The translations under genes and the position numbers were made by a program. 64,000 nt of DNA from Salsuginibacillus halophilus (GTDB taxonomy: Bacteria; Bacillota; Bacilli; Bacillales; Marinococcaceae), in contig NZ_PYAV01000011.1 of assembly GCF_003014715.1 (NCBI RefSeq), positions 62,001 through 126,000 of the forward strand. The letters run 5' to 3'. A model generated the notes under the pieces. That model ran no database searches. It was not told the origin of the DNA and saw only the letters and a program-made list of their open reading frames with translations. Positions 16,271 to 25,614 of this stretch are shown here, in pieces. Positions within the stretch are counted from its first letter, which is position 1; each line of letters starts with the position of its first letter.

Positions 16271-19200
16271 ATGGCTTGGCTGCGGTTACTTTTACAACGA
16301 AAGCTGATTGTCGGTTTATTTATCATCCTCGTTTTGTTTCTCGGACGCTTCGGTTTAACCGAGATGGACGTTGAAATTATGCCGGATATTGATTTAGATA
16401 TGGCGGTGGTTTCGGTACCGACGTCGGATCTTTCTGTACTTGATGTTGAAGAGCAGGTAACGGATCCGATTGAAGACCAGATCGCCGGGATTGACGGTGT
16501 TGATGATTACACTTCGGAAACGAGCGCCGGCAACGTCAGTTTCACAGTTATGCTTGAAAATGAGGGAAGTGATGATTCGTTTCGCGAGCTTGAAACGGCC
16601 ATGACAGATATGACACAGCTACCGGCGGTTGAGGATATATCGACATTCCGGTTTGGCACAAGCGGCGCTGAATTGTTTTTGGAAGTGTATGGCGGTGATG
16701 CTGAAGAAATGTCGCGCTTCACTGAAGAAGTGGCCGTGCCGCGGCTTTCTGCGCTTACAGAAGTCGGATCAATTGACGTAAGCGGCCTGCAGGAGCTTGA
16801 GGCTGTTGTGACAATAGATGAAGAAGCACTTCAAGAAAACGAATTAAGTTTGACAGAAATTCAGCAGGCGATTCAGCAGCAAAACGAAAATGCAACACTC
16901 GGAAGCCTAGCAGCCGACGAAGGAGATGAGCGCGTCCGTTGGGATACATCAATTGATGGGGCAGAGGCGCTCGAACAAGTGAGTATGCAGACGCCTGAGG
17001 GGGTTGTTGCGTTACAAGATGTAGCAGACGTTGAAATTCTCCCGGCGGAAAACGGGGCAGCTGCTTGGAAAAACGGGAGCAGTGACGTCATCTCCCTGCA
17101 GATTGAAAGTGCCGGCGATGTAGGTGAGATTGAGCTGACAGAAACGGTGCGAGCTGAAATGGCGCAGATGCATGAGGAGGACTACGTCAGCGGGTTCGCC
17201 TTTGAAGAATTAATTTCAACGGCGGATTTTATTCAAAGCTCAATTGATAGTATCCAGCAAAATGTCGTGATCGGCGGACTTCTCGCACTCGTCGTTTTAG
17301 CTTTATTCACCCTTGCTGTTCGTCCAACGATCATCATCGGCATCTCAATCCCGCTTTCCATTATGCTTACATTTGCGGCGATGTGGTTTCTCGACTACAG
17401 CATCAATATGCTCACGTTAATTGCGCTCGGCCTCGGGATTGGCATGATGGTGGATTCAGCCATTGTAATTTTTGAGTCCATTTACCGGAAAGTCCAGCAG
17501 GGCATAGAAATCACAGCCGCCATTATCCACGGCACAAAAGAAGTGGCGACAGCGGTTATTGCAGCCATGCTTACAACGGTTGTTGTACTGCTGCCACTTG
17601 CGATTATGAGTGGAGATATCGGCGAATTTATTATGATGCTTGCGATGGTGGTCATTTTAACACTTTTAAGCTCACTCCTTGTTTCATTCACTGTGATTCC
17701 GGTGTTATCCAGTCAACTATTAAAGAAGACAGCCCAAAAAGCAGCACCGCGGCCGGATGGTCGGTTAAAGCACGGTTACGGCCGGATGATCAACTGGGTG
17801 ACAGCGAAAAAGCTTCGCAGCATCGGTGTTCTCGCTGGATTTATTGCACTTTTTTTCGCGTCGATATTTCTCATTGAACGTATTCCGATGAGTGCGATGC
17901 CCGATGTGTATGACCGTGAAACAGAGCTCATGATGACGCTTGATTCAAGTGCAGATCATGAAGCAAAAGAAGCGATCGCAATGGATGTAAACGAACAGTT
18001 GCAGGATGTGCCGGATGTTACAGATAATACAGTCACAATGTTTGAAGACGATATGATGTGGCTGTTGATTAACATGACAGATGAAGAAGACGCCACAATG
18101 GATCAAAGCGAGATTAATGCGGAAATTTTTAACGCGCTCACCCCGCTAGAAGACGATCACCCGATTGAAGCTGTCATGTCCGCGGCCGATGGAGGTATGA
18201 GCGAACAATCTGCACTTACGCTTCAAGTGTACGGGGATGATTATGAGGCGATGGCTGAAAGTGCCGATCGTCTTGAGGAAGAGCTTTCTTCAATTGATGG
18301 TGTGATCAATATTAATCACAACTTTGCAGACATGACGCGTGAAAATGCGCTCGTGTTTGATGATGAGGAATTAAACAGCTTAGATTTAACCGCACCTAAT
18401 GTGCGCAGTCAAATTGAGCCTGTTTTCATGCGTGAGGAAATCGATCAGTTATCAGTCAGCTATCACCAGGAAGTACCAGTGTACCTTGCGTTTTCACACG
18501 AAGTTGATACGCTTGAGGCACTGCTGGATCACGAATTAAATACGTCAGAAGGCGGAGTGCCGCTTTCAGAGGTTGCGTCTTTTAAAGAAACAGAAATGCC
18601 GGTAGCCATCTCCCGCGAAAACGGTGAACGCGTTGCCTCAGTCACCGCCGATTTAGATGGGCAGGATTTAGGTACAGTCAACCGCGAGCTGCAGGATACA
18701 GCTGAAGAAGTAACCGCTGCAACAGATACAACGGTTCAGCTCGGCGGTGCGCTTGAACAGCAGCAGGAAGCGATGACAGAAATCCTTTTCGTCTTAGGCA
18801 TTGCCGTACTGCTCGTTTATATTGTGATGGCAGTACAATTTAACAGCTTCATCCATCCGCTCGTCGTCGTATCAATTTTACCGTTTACATTTGTCGGTGT
18901 GATTCTCGGCTTACTCATTACCCAAATGGAGCTGAATATGATCGCGGCGATGGGGGTTGTCATGCTCGTTGGTATCGTGTTGAACAATGCGATTCTTTTG
19001 ATTGACCGCTTAAATAAACTTAGAACGCTTGAAGGCATGAACCGGCCGGAGGCGTTAATGCAGGCCGGCAAAGACCGGATGCGCCCGATCTTTCTAACGA
19101 CTTTTACAACCATTGCCGGGATGCTCCCGCTTGCACTTGCTGTCGGCGGGGTAAGCGACTTTCAAGCACCGATGGCAACCGTCGTCATCTCAGGCTTATT

Positions 19201-19345
19201 GTTTGCCACACTCGTTACGCTCATTATCATACCAATCGTCTACGTCCTGCTTGAAGATACCCTCCACTGGCCCCGCAAACTGTGGCGTAAGCGGCAGGAA
19301 AAGCGCCTTGCAAAAAAAGCGGCGCCAGAAGAAGAAGCAGGATGA
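16271..19345 (+). CDS. RND-family efflux transporter, SwrC/AcrB-like
   Basis: A 1024-residue membrane protein with the AcrB fold: helix 1 at about residues 10-27, a large extracytoplasmic domain, helices 2-6, a second large domain and helices 8-12. Helix 4 carries a single aspartate (GMMVDSAIVIFES) instead of the Asp-Asp pair of AcrB, and helix 10 reads VGIVLNNAILLIDR. The extracytoplasmic parts are very acidic. In B. subtilis SwrC (YerP) exports surfactin-type lipopeptides and is needed for swarming; a similar lipid or lipopeptide export is inferred. Start is set at ATG 16271 since the upstream frame has no ribosome site. No membrane-fusion partner is nearby, as usual for this Gram-positive type. 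Confidence 0.88.
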   Translation: MAWLRLLLQRKLIVGLFIILVLFLGRFGLTEMDVEIMPDIDLDMAVVSVPTSDLSVLDVEEQVTDPIEDQIAGIDGVDDYTSETSAGNVSFTVMLENEGSDDSFRELETAMTDMTQLPAVEDISTFRFGTSGAELFLEVYGGDAEEMSRFTEEVAVPRLSALTEVGSIDVSGLQELEAVVTIDEEALQENELSLTEIQQAIQQQNENATLGSLAADEGDERVRWDTSIDGAEALEQVSMQTPEGVVALQDVADVEILPAENGAAAWKNGSSDVISLQIESAGDVGEIELTETVRAEMAQMHEEDYVSGFAFEELISTADFIQSSIDSIQQNVVIGGLLALVVLALFTLAVRPTIIIGISIPLSIMLTFAAMWFLDYSINMLTLIALGLGIGMMVDSAIVIFESIYRKVQQGIEITAAIIHGTKEVATAVIAAMLTTVVVLLPLAIMSGDIGEFIMMLAMVVILTLLSSLLVSFTVIPVLSSQLLKKTAQKAAPRPDGRLKHGYGRMINWVTAKKLRSIGVLAGFIALFFASIFLIERIPMSAMPDVYDRETELMMTLDSSADHEAKEAIAMDVNEQLQDVPDVTDNTVTMFEDDMMWLLINMTDEEDATMDQSEINAEIFNALTPLEDDHPIEAVMSAADGGMSEQSALTLQVYGDDYEAMAESADRLEEELSSIDGVININHNFADMTRENALVFDDEELNSLDLTAPNVRSQIEPVFMREEIDQLSVSYHQEVPVYLAFSHEVDTLEALLDHELNTSEGGVPLSEVASFKETEMPVAISRENGERVASVTADLDGQDLGTVNRELQDTAEEVTAATDTTVQLGGALEQQQEAMTEILFVLGIAVLLVYIVMAVQFNSFIHPLVVVSILPFTFVGVILGLLITQMELNMIAAMGVVMLVGIVLNNAILLIDRLNKLRTLEGMNRPEALMQAGKDRMRPIFLTTFTTIAGMLPLALAVGGVSDFQAPMATVVISGLLFATLVTLIIIPIVYVLLEDTLHWPRKLWRKRQEKRLAKKAAPEEEAG

Positions 19346-19351
19346 TCGGCA

Positions 19352-19557
19352 TAAACGGTTTCTGCGCGATTAGCAGGAGGTACTGCACGATGAGCGCAGC
19401 GAGCTGCCCGGCTGGAAAGGTTACTGCACGATGAGCGCAGCGAGCTGCACGGCTGGAGTGGGTTACTGCACGATGAGCGCAGCGAGCTGCACGGCTGGAG
19501 TGGGTTACTGCACGATGAGCGCAGTGAGCTGCACGGCTGGAGTGGGTTACTGCACTT
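19352..19557 (+). repeat. Tandem repeat array 3 (42-bp higher order)
   Basis: Near-identical 42-44 base blocks made of TTACTGCACGATGAGCGC and GAGCTGCACGGCTGGAG half-units, very like array 2. It lies between the RND gene stop and a bidirectional terminator. Frames run open through it on both strands but have no ribosome site. Confidence 0.9.
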
Positions 19558-19600
19558 TCGCACCAAAGCCCTCCGCCGGCGGATTTAGCCAAGTCACCGA

Positions 19601-19638
19601 AAAAAGCCCGTGATGCAAACGCGCATCACGGGCTTTTT
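19601..19638. terminator. Bidirectional terminator between convergent genes
   Basis: AAAAAGCCCGTGATGC and GCATCACGGGCTTTTT form a long stem with T runs in both directions, serving the RND gene (plus) and the sortase gene (minus). Confidence 0.92.
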
Positions 19639-19646
19639 CGCTCAGT

Positions 19647-20327
19647 TCAATCTTCAATGTTTGTAAGTTCAGCTTCAATGATATAACGGTCAGGGGCAGG
19701 GCCTACATAAGTGAACGGGTAGCACGTCGTTAAGGTAAGCGTTGGTTCGTCTTTTTTCACAATTACAGTGCGATCATCTGCATCGGTAATCCACGTGTCA
19801 CGGATTTGGTACTCGTACGTTTTCCCGTCGTAGTCAAGATAAATCCGGTCACCTTCTTCAAGGTCGCCCATCTCGCTGAATACCGTATCCCGGTGTCCGG
19901 ATAAAACGGTGTGAACAAGTTCATCCGGTGTGGCGGTATGGTCACCTTCATGCAGACCGACGCCTTGATCTAGTGCATCATCATTAGTGCCCCAGTAGAT
20001 CGGATATACCCGTTCTAAAGTCGGGATGGACATTTCTGCCATTTCTTCGCCTTCTTCATACGCGTAGTCTCTGTCGTAAGGGTCATCTGTTTCTTCTTCA
20101 GCTGCGGCAGCTACATTATCGTCAGATGCGTTTGAATCTTCTTCTTGTTCAAGCTCTTCAACATTGTATATTTCTTGACGCTCTGTGTCATCCCAATTAT
20201 CGCTTACAGACTGCGCTGCTTCCGGGTCTTTCGAAACCCCTGAAGCACCGGCGACCCACTGATATCCACTGAAGCCGGCAAACACTAAGCCAAGCGCAAT
20301 AACAAGTATTCCAATTTTAAAACGCAC
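19647..20327 (-). CDS. Class D sortase
   Basis: A 226-residue transpeptidase with one N-terminal membrane helix (IGILVIALGLVFAGFSGYQW), a long acidic linker and a C-terminal sortase domain. The catalytic triad is visible: His in SGHRDTVF, Cys in LTTCYPF and Arg in DRYIIEA. Class D enzymes of bacilli attach LPxTA-type proteins to the wall, often in sporulating cells; no substrate with such a signal is in this window. GTG 20327 is chosen because AAAGGGGAG lies just upstream; the TTG at 20345 precedes that site. It follows ppk by about 100 bases on the same strand and could be the operon's last gene. Confidence 0.88.
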   Translation of the reverse strand: MRFKIGILVIALGLVFAGFSGYQWVAGASGVSKDPEAAQSVSDNWDDTERQEIYNVEELEQEEDSNASDDNVAAAAEEETDDPYDRDYAYEEGEEMAEMSIPTLERVYPIYWGTNDDALDQGVGLHEGDHTATPDELVHTVLSGHRDTVFSEMGDLEEGDRIYLDYDGKTYEYQIRDTWITDADDRTVIVKKDEPTLTLTTCYPFTYVGPAPDRYIIEAELTNIED

Positions 20328-20427
20328 GAGAAGCTCCCCTTTCAAAAGGCTCGATAAACGGAGTTGAATTCAAATCATGCTTTTCCCGAATATTGACGTT
20401 TCTAAACCATGTACGAGAAGCAAGGTG

Positions 20428-22518
20428 CTAATCCTCCGCCTCTCCGCGGAAAGGAACAGTTAGCGCGTACAGCTCGAGCTGGCTCTGCACGGTCGTGCCG
20501 GCCTGGTCTGTATACGTATAGCGGCCATCCGGCTGTTGCACGCGTGCTTTCACATTATCAGTGAAGGCAAGACGTAAAATGTCGTCGATTTTTTTCTGCG
20601 CCCGCATGTCATAAACCGGGACAAGCAGTTCAATCCGCTTTTCCATATTGCGCGTCATCCAGTCAGCGCTTGATAAAAAGTAGCGGGGACTGCCGTTTTG
20701 GTGAAAATAAAACAAGCGGCTGTGTTCAAGAAAGCGGTCGACAATGCTTCGGACGTGAATGTTTTCGCTGACACCTTCAATCCCCGGACGGAGACAGCAG
20801 ATGCCGCGGACGAGTAAGTCAATTTTAACACCTGCCTGGCTTGCTTCAAACAATTTCATGATTAACGTTTTATCCGTTAAAGAATTCATTTTTGCCTGTA
20901 TCCAGCCGTTTCCCTGAGTACGGTGCATCTCGATTTCTTTATCGATCCAAGTGATAAATGTATGACGGAGCTCACCTGGCGCCGCCGCAAACTCCTGCCA
21001 AGCCGGCTTAAAGCTGAATCCGCTTAAATAATTGAAAAAGTGCGTTGCATCTTCACCAAACGCGCGGTTTGTTGTCAGCAAACTCGTGTCTGTATAAAGC
21101 TTGGCTGTTTTTTCGTTATAATTGCCGGTACCAAAATGCATATACCGGCGCAGACCGCTTTTTTCATGGCGTACAATTAACGTAATTTTACTGTGGGTTT
21201 TTAACCCCGGGAAGCCGTAAATCACATGTACGCCAGCCTTTTCAAGTGTTTTCGCCCATTGTATGTTGTTTTCTTCATCAAACCGGGCTTTAATTTCTAC
21301 AAGCACAGTAACTTCTTTTCCGTTTTCTGCAGCTTGAAGGAGCGATTCAATAATCGGAGAGTCATCTGCCACACGGTACAACGTTTGTTTAATGGCTAAA
21401 ACATCAGGGTCTGAAGCAGCTTGACTTAATAAATCAAGTACAGGATGAAATGATTCATACGGGTGATGCAATAGGATATCACCGTTTGTCATCGTTTGAA
21501 ATAAATCCTCAGATGCCGGCAAGTCTTTTGATGACTGCGGGATCAATGCTTCGTTGACTAAATGTTCTGCGCCAGGGGCGAGCTGCTCGTATAAGGAAAA
21601 CAAAAATGTGAAATCAAGTGGTGCAGAAAAGCTATATACATCTTCACGGGCTACATCCAACACATCGATTAAATAGTGGAGCATTCCTTCATCCATTTGA
21701 CTGCCGGAAACTTCAAGCCGTACAGCAGCGCCCCATTTCCGTTTTTCCAGTTCTTTTTCAATATCCCGCAGCAAGTCGCGGGCATCTTCTTCATCTAAAG
21801 ATAAATCGGCATTTCGGGTAATGCGAAACGTTGAAGCTGAAGCGACCGTGTAGCCGGGGAAAAGCTCAGCTGCAAAATAAGTGATTACGTCTTCAAGCAG
21901 CATAAATCTACGGCCTTCGCTCGGTCGGTGCGGCAGTTCGATGACACGGGCGAGCACACGCGGCACTTGCACAATCGCAAGTAAAGGTGCCTGTGTGCTT
22001 TCATCCGTTAAGGTGACAGCCAAGTTTAAACTTTTACTTAAAAGAAGGGGGAACGGCCGGGCTGTATCTACCGCCATTGGTGTGACAACAGGGAAAATAT
22101 AGTTTTGAAAATGCGCCTCAACAAAGGAGAGTTGTGCATGATCAAGCTCATGCACAGATAAAAATTCAATCTGTTCGTCTTTGAGGGCCGGCATGAGCTC
22201 GTTTTCAAACAGCTTCTCCTGCGCCTCTGTTAAACGGCGGGTTTTTTCACCGATTGCTTCAAGCTGCTGTTTCGGGGTGAGTCGGGCTTTGTTTTCCGGC
22301 TTATTAAATCCTGCTTTGACTTGATCTTTTAGGCCGGCAACGCGCACCATGTAAAACTCATCAAGGTTTGCGCTGAAAATCGCTAAAAACTTTAGCCGTT
22401 CAAGCAGCGGGTTGTAAGGATCAACCGCTTCTTCTAGCACCCGTTCATTAAACGCAAGCCAGCTTAATTCACGATTGTTGTAATAGGCAGGGTTGTCAAG
22501 GTTAATGGTTTGTGTCAT
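20428..22518 (-). CDS. ppk: Polyphosphate kinase 1
   Basis: A 696-residue enzyme that reversibly polymerises the gamma-phosphate of ATP into polyphosphate. The N-terminal domain starts NRELSWLAFNERVLEEA. The two C-terminal phospholipase-D-like domains carry the autophosphorylated histidine in MHFGTGNYNEKTAKLYTD and the second histidine in DRFLEHSRLFYF. ATG 22518 lies inside the end of ppx (17-base overlap), so translation is coupled; an ATG at 22536 lacks a ribosome site. Its neighbours are the polyphosphatase ppx and, further upstream in the same operon, carotenoid genes. Confidence 0.96.
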   Translation of the reverse strand: MTQTINLDNPAYYNNRELSWLAFNERVLEEAVDPYNPLLERLKFLAIFSANLDEFYMVRVAGLKDQVKAGFNKPENKARLTPKQQLEAIGEKTRRLTEAQEKLFENELMPALKDEQIEFLSVHELDHAQLSFVEAHFQNYIFPVVTPMAVDTARPFPLLLSKSLNLAVTLTDESTQAPLLAIVQVPRVLARVIELPHRPSEGRRFMLLEDVITYFAAELFPGYTVASASTFRITRNADLSLDEEDARDLLRDIEKELEKRKWGAAVRLEVSGSQMDEGMLHYLIDVLDVAREDVYSFSAPLDFTFLFSLYEQLAPGAEHLVNEALIPQSSKDLPASEDLFQTMTNGDILLHHPYESFHPVLDLLSQAASDPDVLAIKQTLYRVADDSPIIESLLQAAENGKEVTVLVEIKARFDEENNIQWAKTLEKAGVHVIYGFPGLKTHSKITLIVRHEKSGLRRYMHFGTGNYNEKTAKLYTDTSLLTTNRAFGEDATHFFNYLSGFSFKPAWQEFAAAPGELRHTFITWIDKEIEMHRTQGNGWIQAKMNSLTDKTLIMKLFEASQAGVKIDLLVRGICCLRPGIEGVSENIHVRSIVDRFLEHSRLFYFHQNGSPRYFLSSADWMTRNMEKRIELLVPVYDMRAQKKIDDILRLAFTDNVKARVQQPDGRYTYTDQAGTTVQSQLELYALTVPFRGEAED

Positions 22519-24094
22519 AAGCTTCAACCCTTTCATATTCGGTCGTTTTTGCTTCGCGGAACGTAAACACGCAGCTAGCCCCAAGTGCTTTTTCTAAATG
22601 TTTTTTATGTTTCTCGCACGCCTTCATTTCAAAAAACGGGTCGCGCCCTGGCTCGTAAACGAGGTGAATGATTAGTTTTTGTTTTTCTTGCTGGACATCA
22701 ACATCGCGAATCATTTTCCGCCTTGTGATGTGCAGATCATAGCCTAATTTCATAATCGCACCGAGCACTTCAAATTGTTTCAGTGCCTGTGCAGAAAAGA
22801 GTTCTTTTAACTGTTTGCTTCGTTTTTTAAACAATTTGCGAGATTTAAATGAAGAGATTAACGCAAGGGCTGCCCGGTCTTGGTGGGAAATCCCGTCAAT
22901 GGAACGGTGCATTAATAAATAAAACGTGTGATCACTGCTTGACTGCTCATCAATATACTCGCCGAGAAAAACGGTTCTAGCCCCTTTTCGGAGCAGTTCT
23001 TCAGCTTCTTCGTGAAGATAGCGGCGGTGGATATAAGGTTTTAAGCCTGCAAACAAAGCTTGGGTCGTGCAGGCGACACTTTCAGCAAGCTCACCTGGAA
23101 TATTGTACTCACGTTTCAGCTGATATAAACTTTCGTTCGCTACGTCATCAAAACGCTTTAAGCCTAAGGAAGAAAACATGGTATGAAACAAAAGACCGTC
23201 GCGCAAGCCTTTATTGCTCAGCATAAACCGATCGGTATAAATGACTTGCATGAGCGTCTCAAGAATGATTGCTGCCGGCACGATAATATCAGCCCGGTCT
23301 TTGGATAACCCATCCACCTCAAGCCGGCGCTCGTACGGCATAGACGCAAGATGCTTAACAGTTTGTTTCATATCACGAGCGTCCATTTCGTACTGATGCA
23401 GGGTGGATAGTGGATAATCCGACCGGCGCTGATGCACAAGTGCCGTGTTACGTGCACTGCCACCGATACCGACAAGCGGGAGCTTTATATCTTTGAGCCA
23501 GGGTAGATGCTGCAGCTCTTCTGTTAAGTAACTCCGCAGCTGCTTCAGCCGTTCATCATTTGGCTCACTGCCGTTTAGAAATTCAGTTTCAAGCGTTAAA
23601 GCACCGAAGGGAAAGCTGTACGTTTCAACAATATCCCGGTTAGAGAAGCGGGCGACTTCTGTACTGCCCCCGCCAATATCCACAGTGATTCCATCTTCAA
23701 TATACGTCGCATTCACTACGGCTGTAGCACCGTAAAATGCTTCTTCATCACCGCTTAACACTTCAAATGAAATGCCTGAGGTATCATAAATAAACTGGAG
23801 AACTTCTGCTTGGTTTGCAGCTTGTCGTACGGCTGCTGTTGCAATACCGCGCACCGTTTCAACGTTGTGGTCAAGAATGATTTCGCTGAAACGCTTCATC
23901 GTTCGTTCAATCCGGCTGAAGCCTTCACGGTTCAGTTCTCCGGCTTCATTAAAGCACTGGCTGAGCCGGGCGACTTCTTTCACGTTATGAATCTCGCGGT
24001 AGCCGCGCTTTTCATCCACTTGATGAATAACAAGACGGATCGAGTTTGAACCCATGTCGATAACGGCGATTTTTGCATCACTATGCCGGTTCAT
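22502..24094 (-). CDS. ppx: Exopolyphosphatase / pppGpp phosphohydrolase (Ppx/GppA)
   Basis: A 530-residue member of the ASKHA phosphatase fold. The first phosphate loop is AVIDMGSNSIRLVI, the second VDIGGGSTEVARF, and GIGGSARNTALVHQ forms the adenosine-type motif. The C-terminal part is HD-like, as in long Ppx proteins. It would remove terminal phosphate from polyphosphate, the reverse of Ppk, and may also act on pppGpp. ATG 24094 follows GAGGAGGA and overlaps the stop of the desaturase gene by 4 bases. Being between crtI-like and ppk genes in one operon, it should be co-expressed with both. Confidence 0.93.
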   Translation of the reverse strand: MNRHSDAKIAVIDMGSNSIRLVIHQVDEKRGYREIHNVKEVARLSQCFNEAGELNREGFSRIERTMKRFSEIILDHNVETVRGIATAAVRQAANQAEVLQFIYDTSGISFEVLSGDEEAFYGATAVVNATYIEDGITVDIGGGSTEVARFSNRDIVETYSFPFGALTLETEFLNGSEPNDERLKQLRSYLTEELQHLPWLKDIKLPLVGIGGSARNTALVHQRRSDYPLSTLHQYEMDARDMKQTVKHLASMPYERRLEVDGLSKDRADIIVPAAIILETLMQVIYTDRFMLSNKGLRDGLLFHTMFSSLGLKRFDDVANESLYQLKREYNIPGELAESVACTTQALFAGLKPYIHRRYLHEEAEELLRKGARTVFLGEYIDEQSSSDHTFYLLMHRSIDGISHQDRAALALISSFKSRKLFKKRSKQLKELFSAQALKQFEVLGAIMKLGYDLHITRRKMIRDVDVQQEKQKLIIHLVYEPGRDPFFEMKACEKHKKHLEKALGASCVFTFREAKTTEYERVEAYDTNH

Positions 24095-25614
24095 GTTCGG
24101 TCCTCCTCGGTTCGGTTTGTCGACTGCTGCCAGCTCACTTTTGCGATCCGGTGTTGTTTTAGTAAATCGCGGGCGACGAGCATGCCGCTCGTTACAACCA
24201 TTGGAGAGCCGCCGCCGGGGTGGGTGGAGCCGCCGGCAAAATGCAGGTTACTGAAGTCTTTGGCTGCGTTTGTCGGTCTGAAAAACGCACGCTGTTTTGA
24301 GTTCGCAGCCGGACCGTACAACGCCCCGCGGTAAGCATTAACCCGGCTGGCAAGCGTGGCCGGGGTGCGGGTGGATGTAGTATCTGTTGTCCAGCTGAGA
24401 CCGTAGCTTTCAAGTTTATCGTAAATGCGTGCTTCGTAATCTTCAAAGCCTGGTGCCTCTTTGCCGTCCGGTTTAAGGGCCGGGGCGTTTGCGAGGATAA
24501 ATAAATTATTGCCTTCAGGTGCGCGCGCCGGTTCGGTAACGCGGCTGTTGCATACGTAAACGGTCGGGTCTTTCGGATACGTTTGTTTTTGTAAGAGCTC
24601 ATGAAACTCCTGCTCATAATTGCCGCTGAAATATACTTGATGATGACCGAGACTTCGGGTTGTGTTTTTTGCGCCTGCTAAAATGACGTAAGCAGAAATA
24701 GACGCCTGCATACGGTCGCGGTATTCGTTTTTAAAATGCGGACGCTCATGTTCTTCAACAAGCTCTGGGTACTGACTTAATAAATCGCCGTTTAAAATAT
24801 ATTCATCAGCTGAAACTTCGGCGCCGCTTTTTAATTGAAGGGAGGTAATCGCCTTATTTTTTGTATGCATGCGGGTCACTTCAGTGTTTGTATAAATTTC
24901 AGCGCCGTTTGCTTCAGCAAGTTTTTTAAGCTGTTCAGCAATCCGGGCATTGCCATTTTCGACATAAAACACGCCTTCGTTTAACTCTAAGTGGCTGATG
25001 AGCGCAAACGTTGCCGGCGCATCGTAAGGGGAGGAGCCGATATATGTAGCATAGCGGTTGAGCGCTTGTAAGACGTACGGGTGCTTAAAGTATTTACGGA
25101 AAAAACCGTTCATGGTTTGAAACGGGCGCACGGATAAAAACGCACGGCCGAGTTTCGGGCTGGCATAAGCTCTCGGGCTTGTAAAAGTGCGTTGAAAAAA
25201 CTGCGCAGCCGCTTGTACGTAAAGCCGTTCCACTTCTTTTAAAAATGCAGGTACGTTTGCGGCATCTTTTTTCGAAAATTTAGCGACTTCTGAAGCAAAA
25301 ACATCACGGTCTGAAGAGAAATCAAGCCGGCTGCCGTCAGGGAAATGATTGCTCGTATGATTGGCGAGTTTGATAAACGTCAACCAGTCATCAGGGTTTT
25401 CTCCAGCAATGCGAAAGACATTTTTAAACGTCTCCGGCATGGTGATCGTGTTAGGGCCGTAGTCGAATTCGTAAGTGCCAAGTTTCATACGTTCAAGTTT
25501 TCCGCCGACCTTTTCATTTTTCTCAAATAAGCGTACGTGAACGCCGAAAGAGCTTAAGATGCAGGCTGCGGCAAGCCCGCCGAGCCCGCCGCCGATAATC
25601 GCTGCTGACTTCAT
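24091..25614 (-). CDS. Phytoene/diapophytoene desaturase family protein (CrtI/CrtN-like)
   Basis: A 507-residue FAD-dependent oxidoreductase. The N-terminus has the dinucleotide-binding motif AAIIGGGLGGLAAACILSSFG and the C-terminus the carotenoid desaturase signature (LHFAGGSTHPGGGSPMVVTSGMLVA region). Enzymes of this family introduce double bonds into phytoene or C30 diapophytoene, or oxidise the chain ends. Context (glycosyltransferase, acyltransferase, CruF-like) suggests work on a C30 glycocarotenoid; the exact step cannot be assigned. The start at 25614 gives the canonical N-terminus and a 4-base overlap with the preceding gene; the open frame to 25731 is extension only. No phytoene synthase is in the window. 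Confidence 0.92.
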   Translation of the reverse strand: MKSAAIIGGGLGGLAAACILSSFGVHVRLFEKNEKVGGKLERMKLGTYEFDYGPNTITMPETFKNVFRIAGENPDDWLTFIKLANHTSNHFPDGSRLDFSSDRDVFASEVAKFSKKDAANVPAFLKEVERLYVQAAAQFFQRTFTSPRAYASPKLGRAFLSVRPFQTMNGFFRKYFKHPYVLQALNRYATYIGSSPYDAPATFALISHLELNEGVFYVENGNARIAEQLKKLAEANGAEIYTNTEVTRMHTKNKAITSLQLKSGAEVSADEYILNGDLLSQYPELVEEHERPHFKNEYRDRMQASISAYVILAGAKNTTRSLGHHQVYFSGNYEQEFHELLQKQTYPKDPTVYVCNSRVTEPARAPEGNNLFILANAPALKPDGKEAPGFEDYEARIYDKLESYGLSWTTDTTSTRTPATLASRVNAYRGALYGPAANSKQRAFFRPTNAAKDFSNLHFAGGSTHPGGGSPMVVTSGMLVARDLLKQHRIAKVSWQQSTNRTEEDRT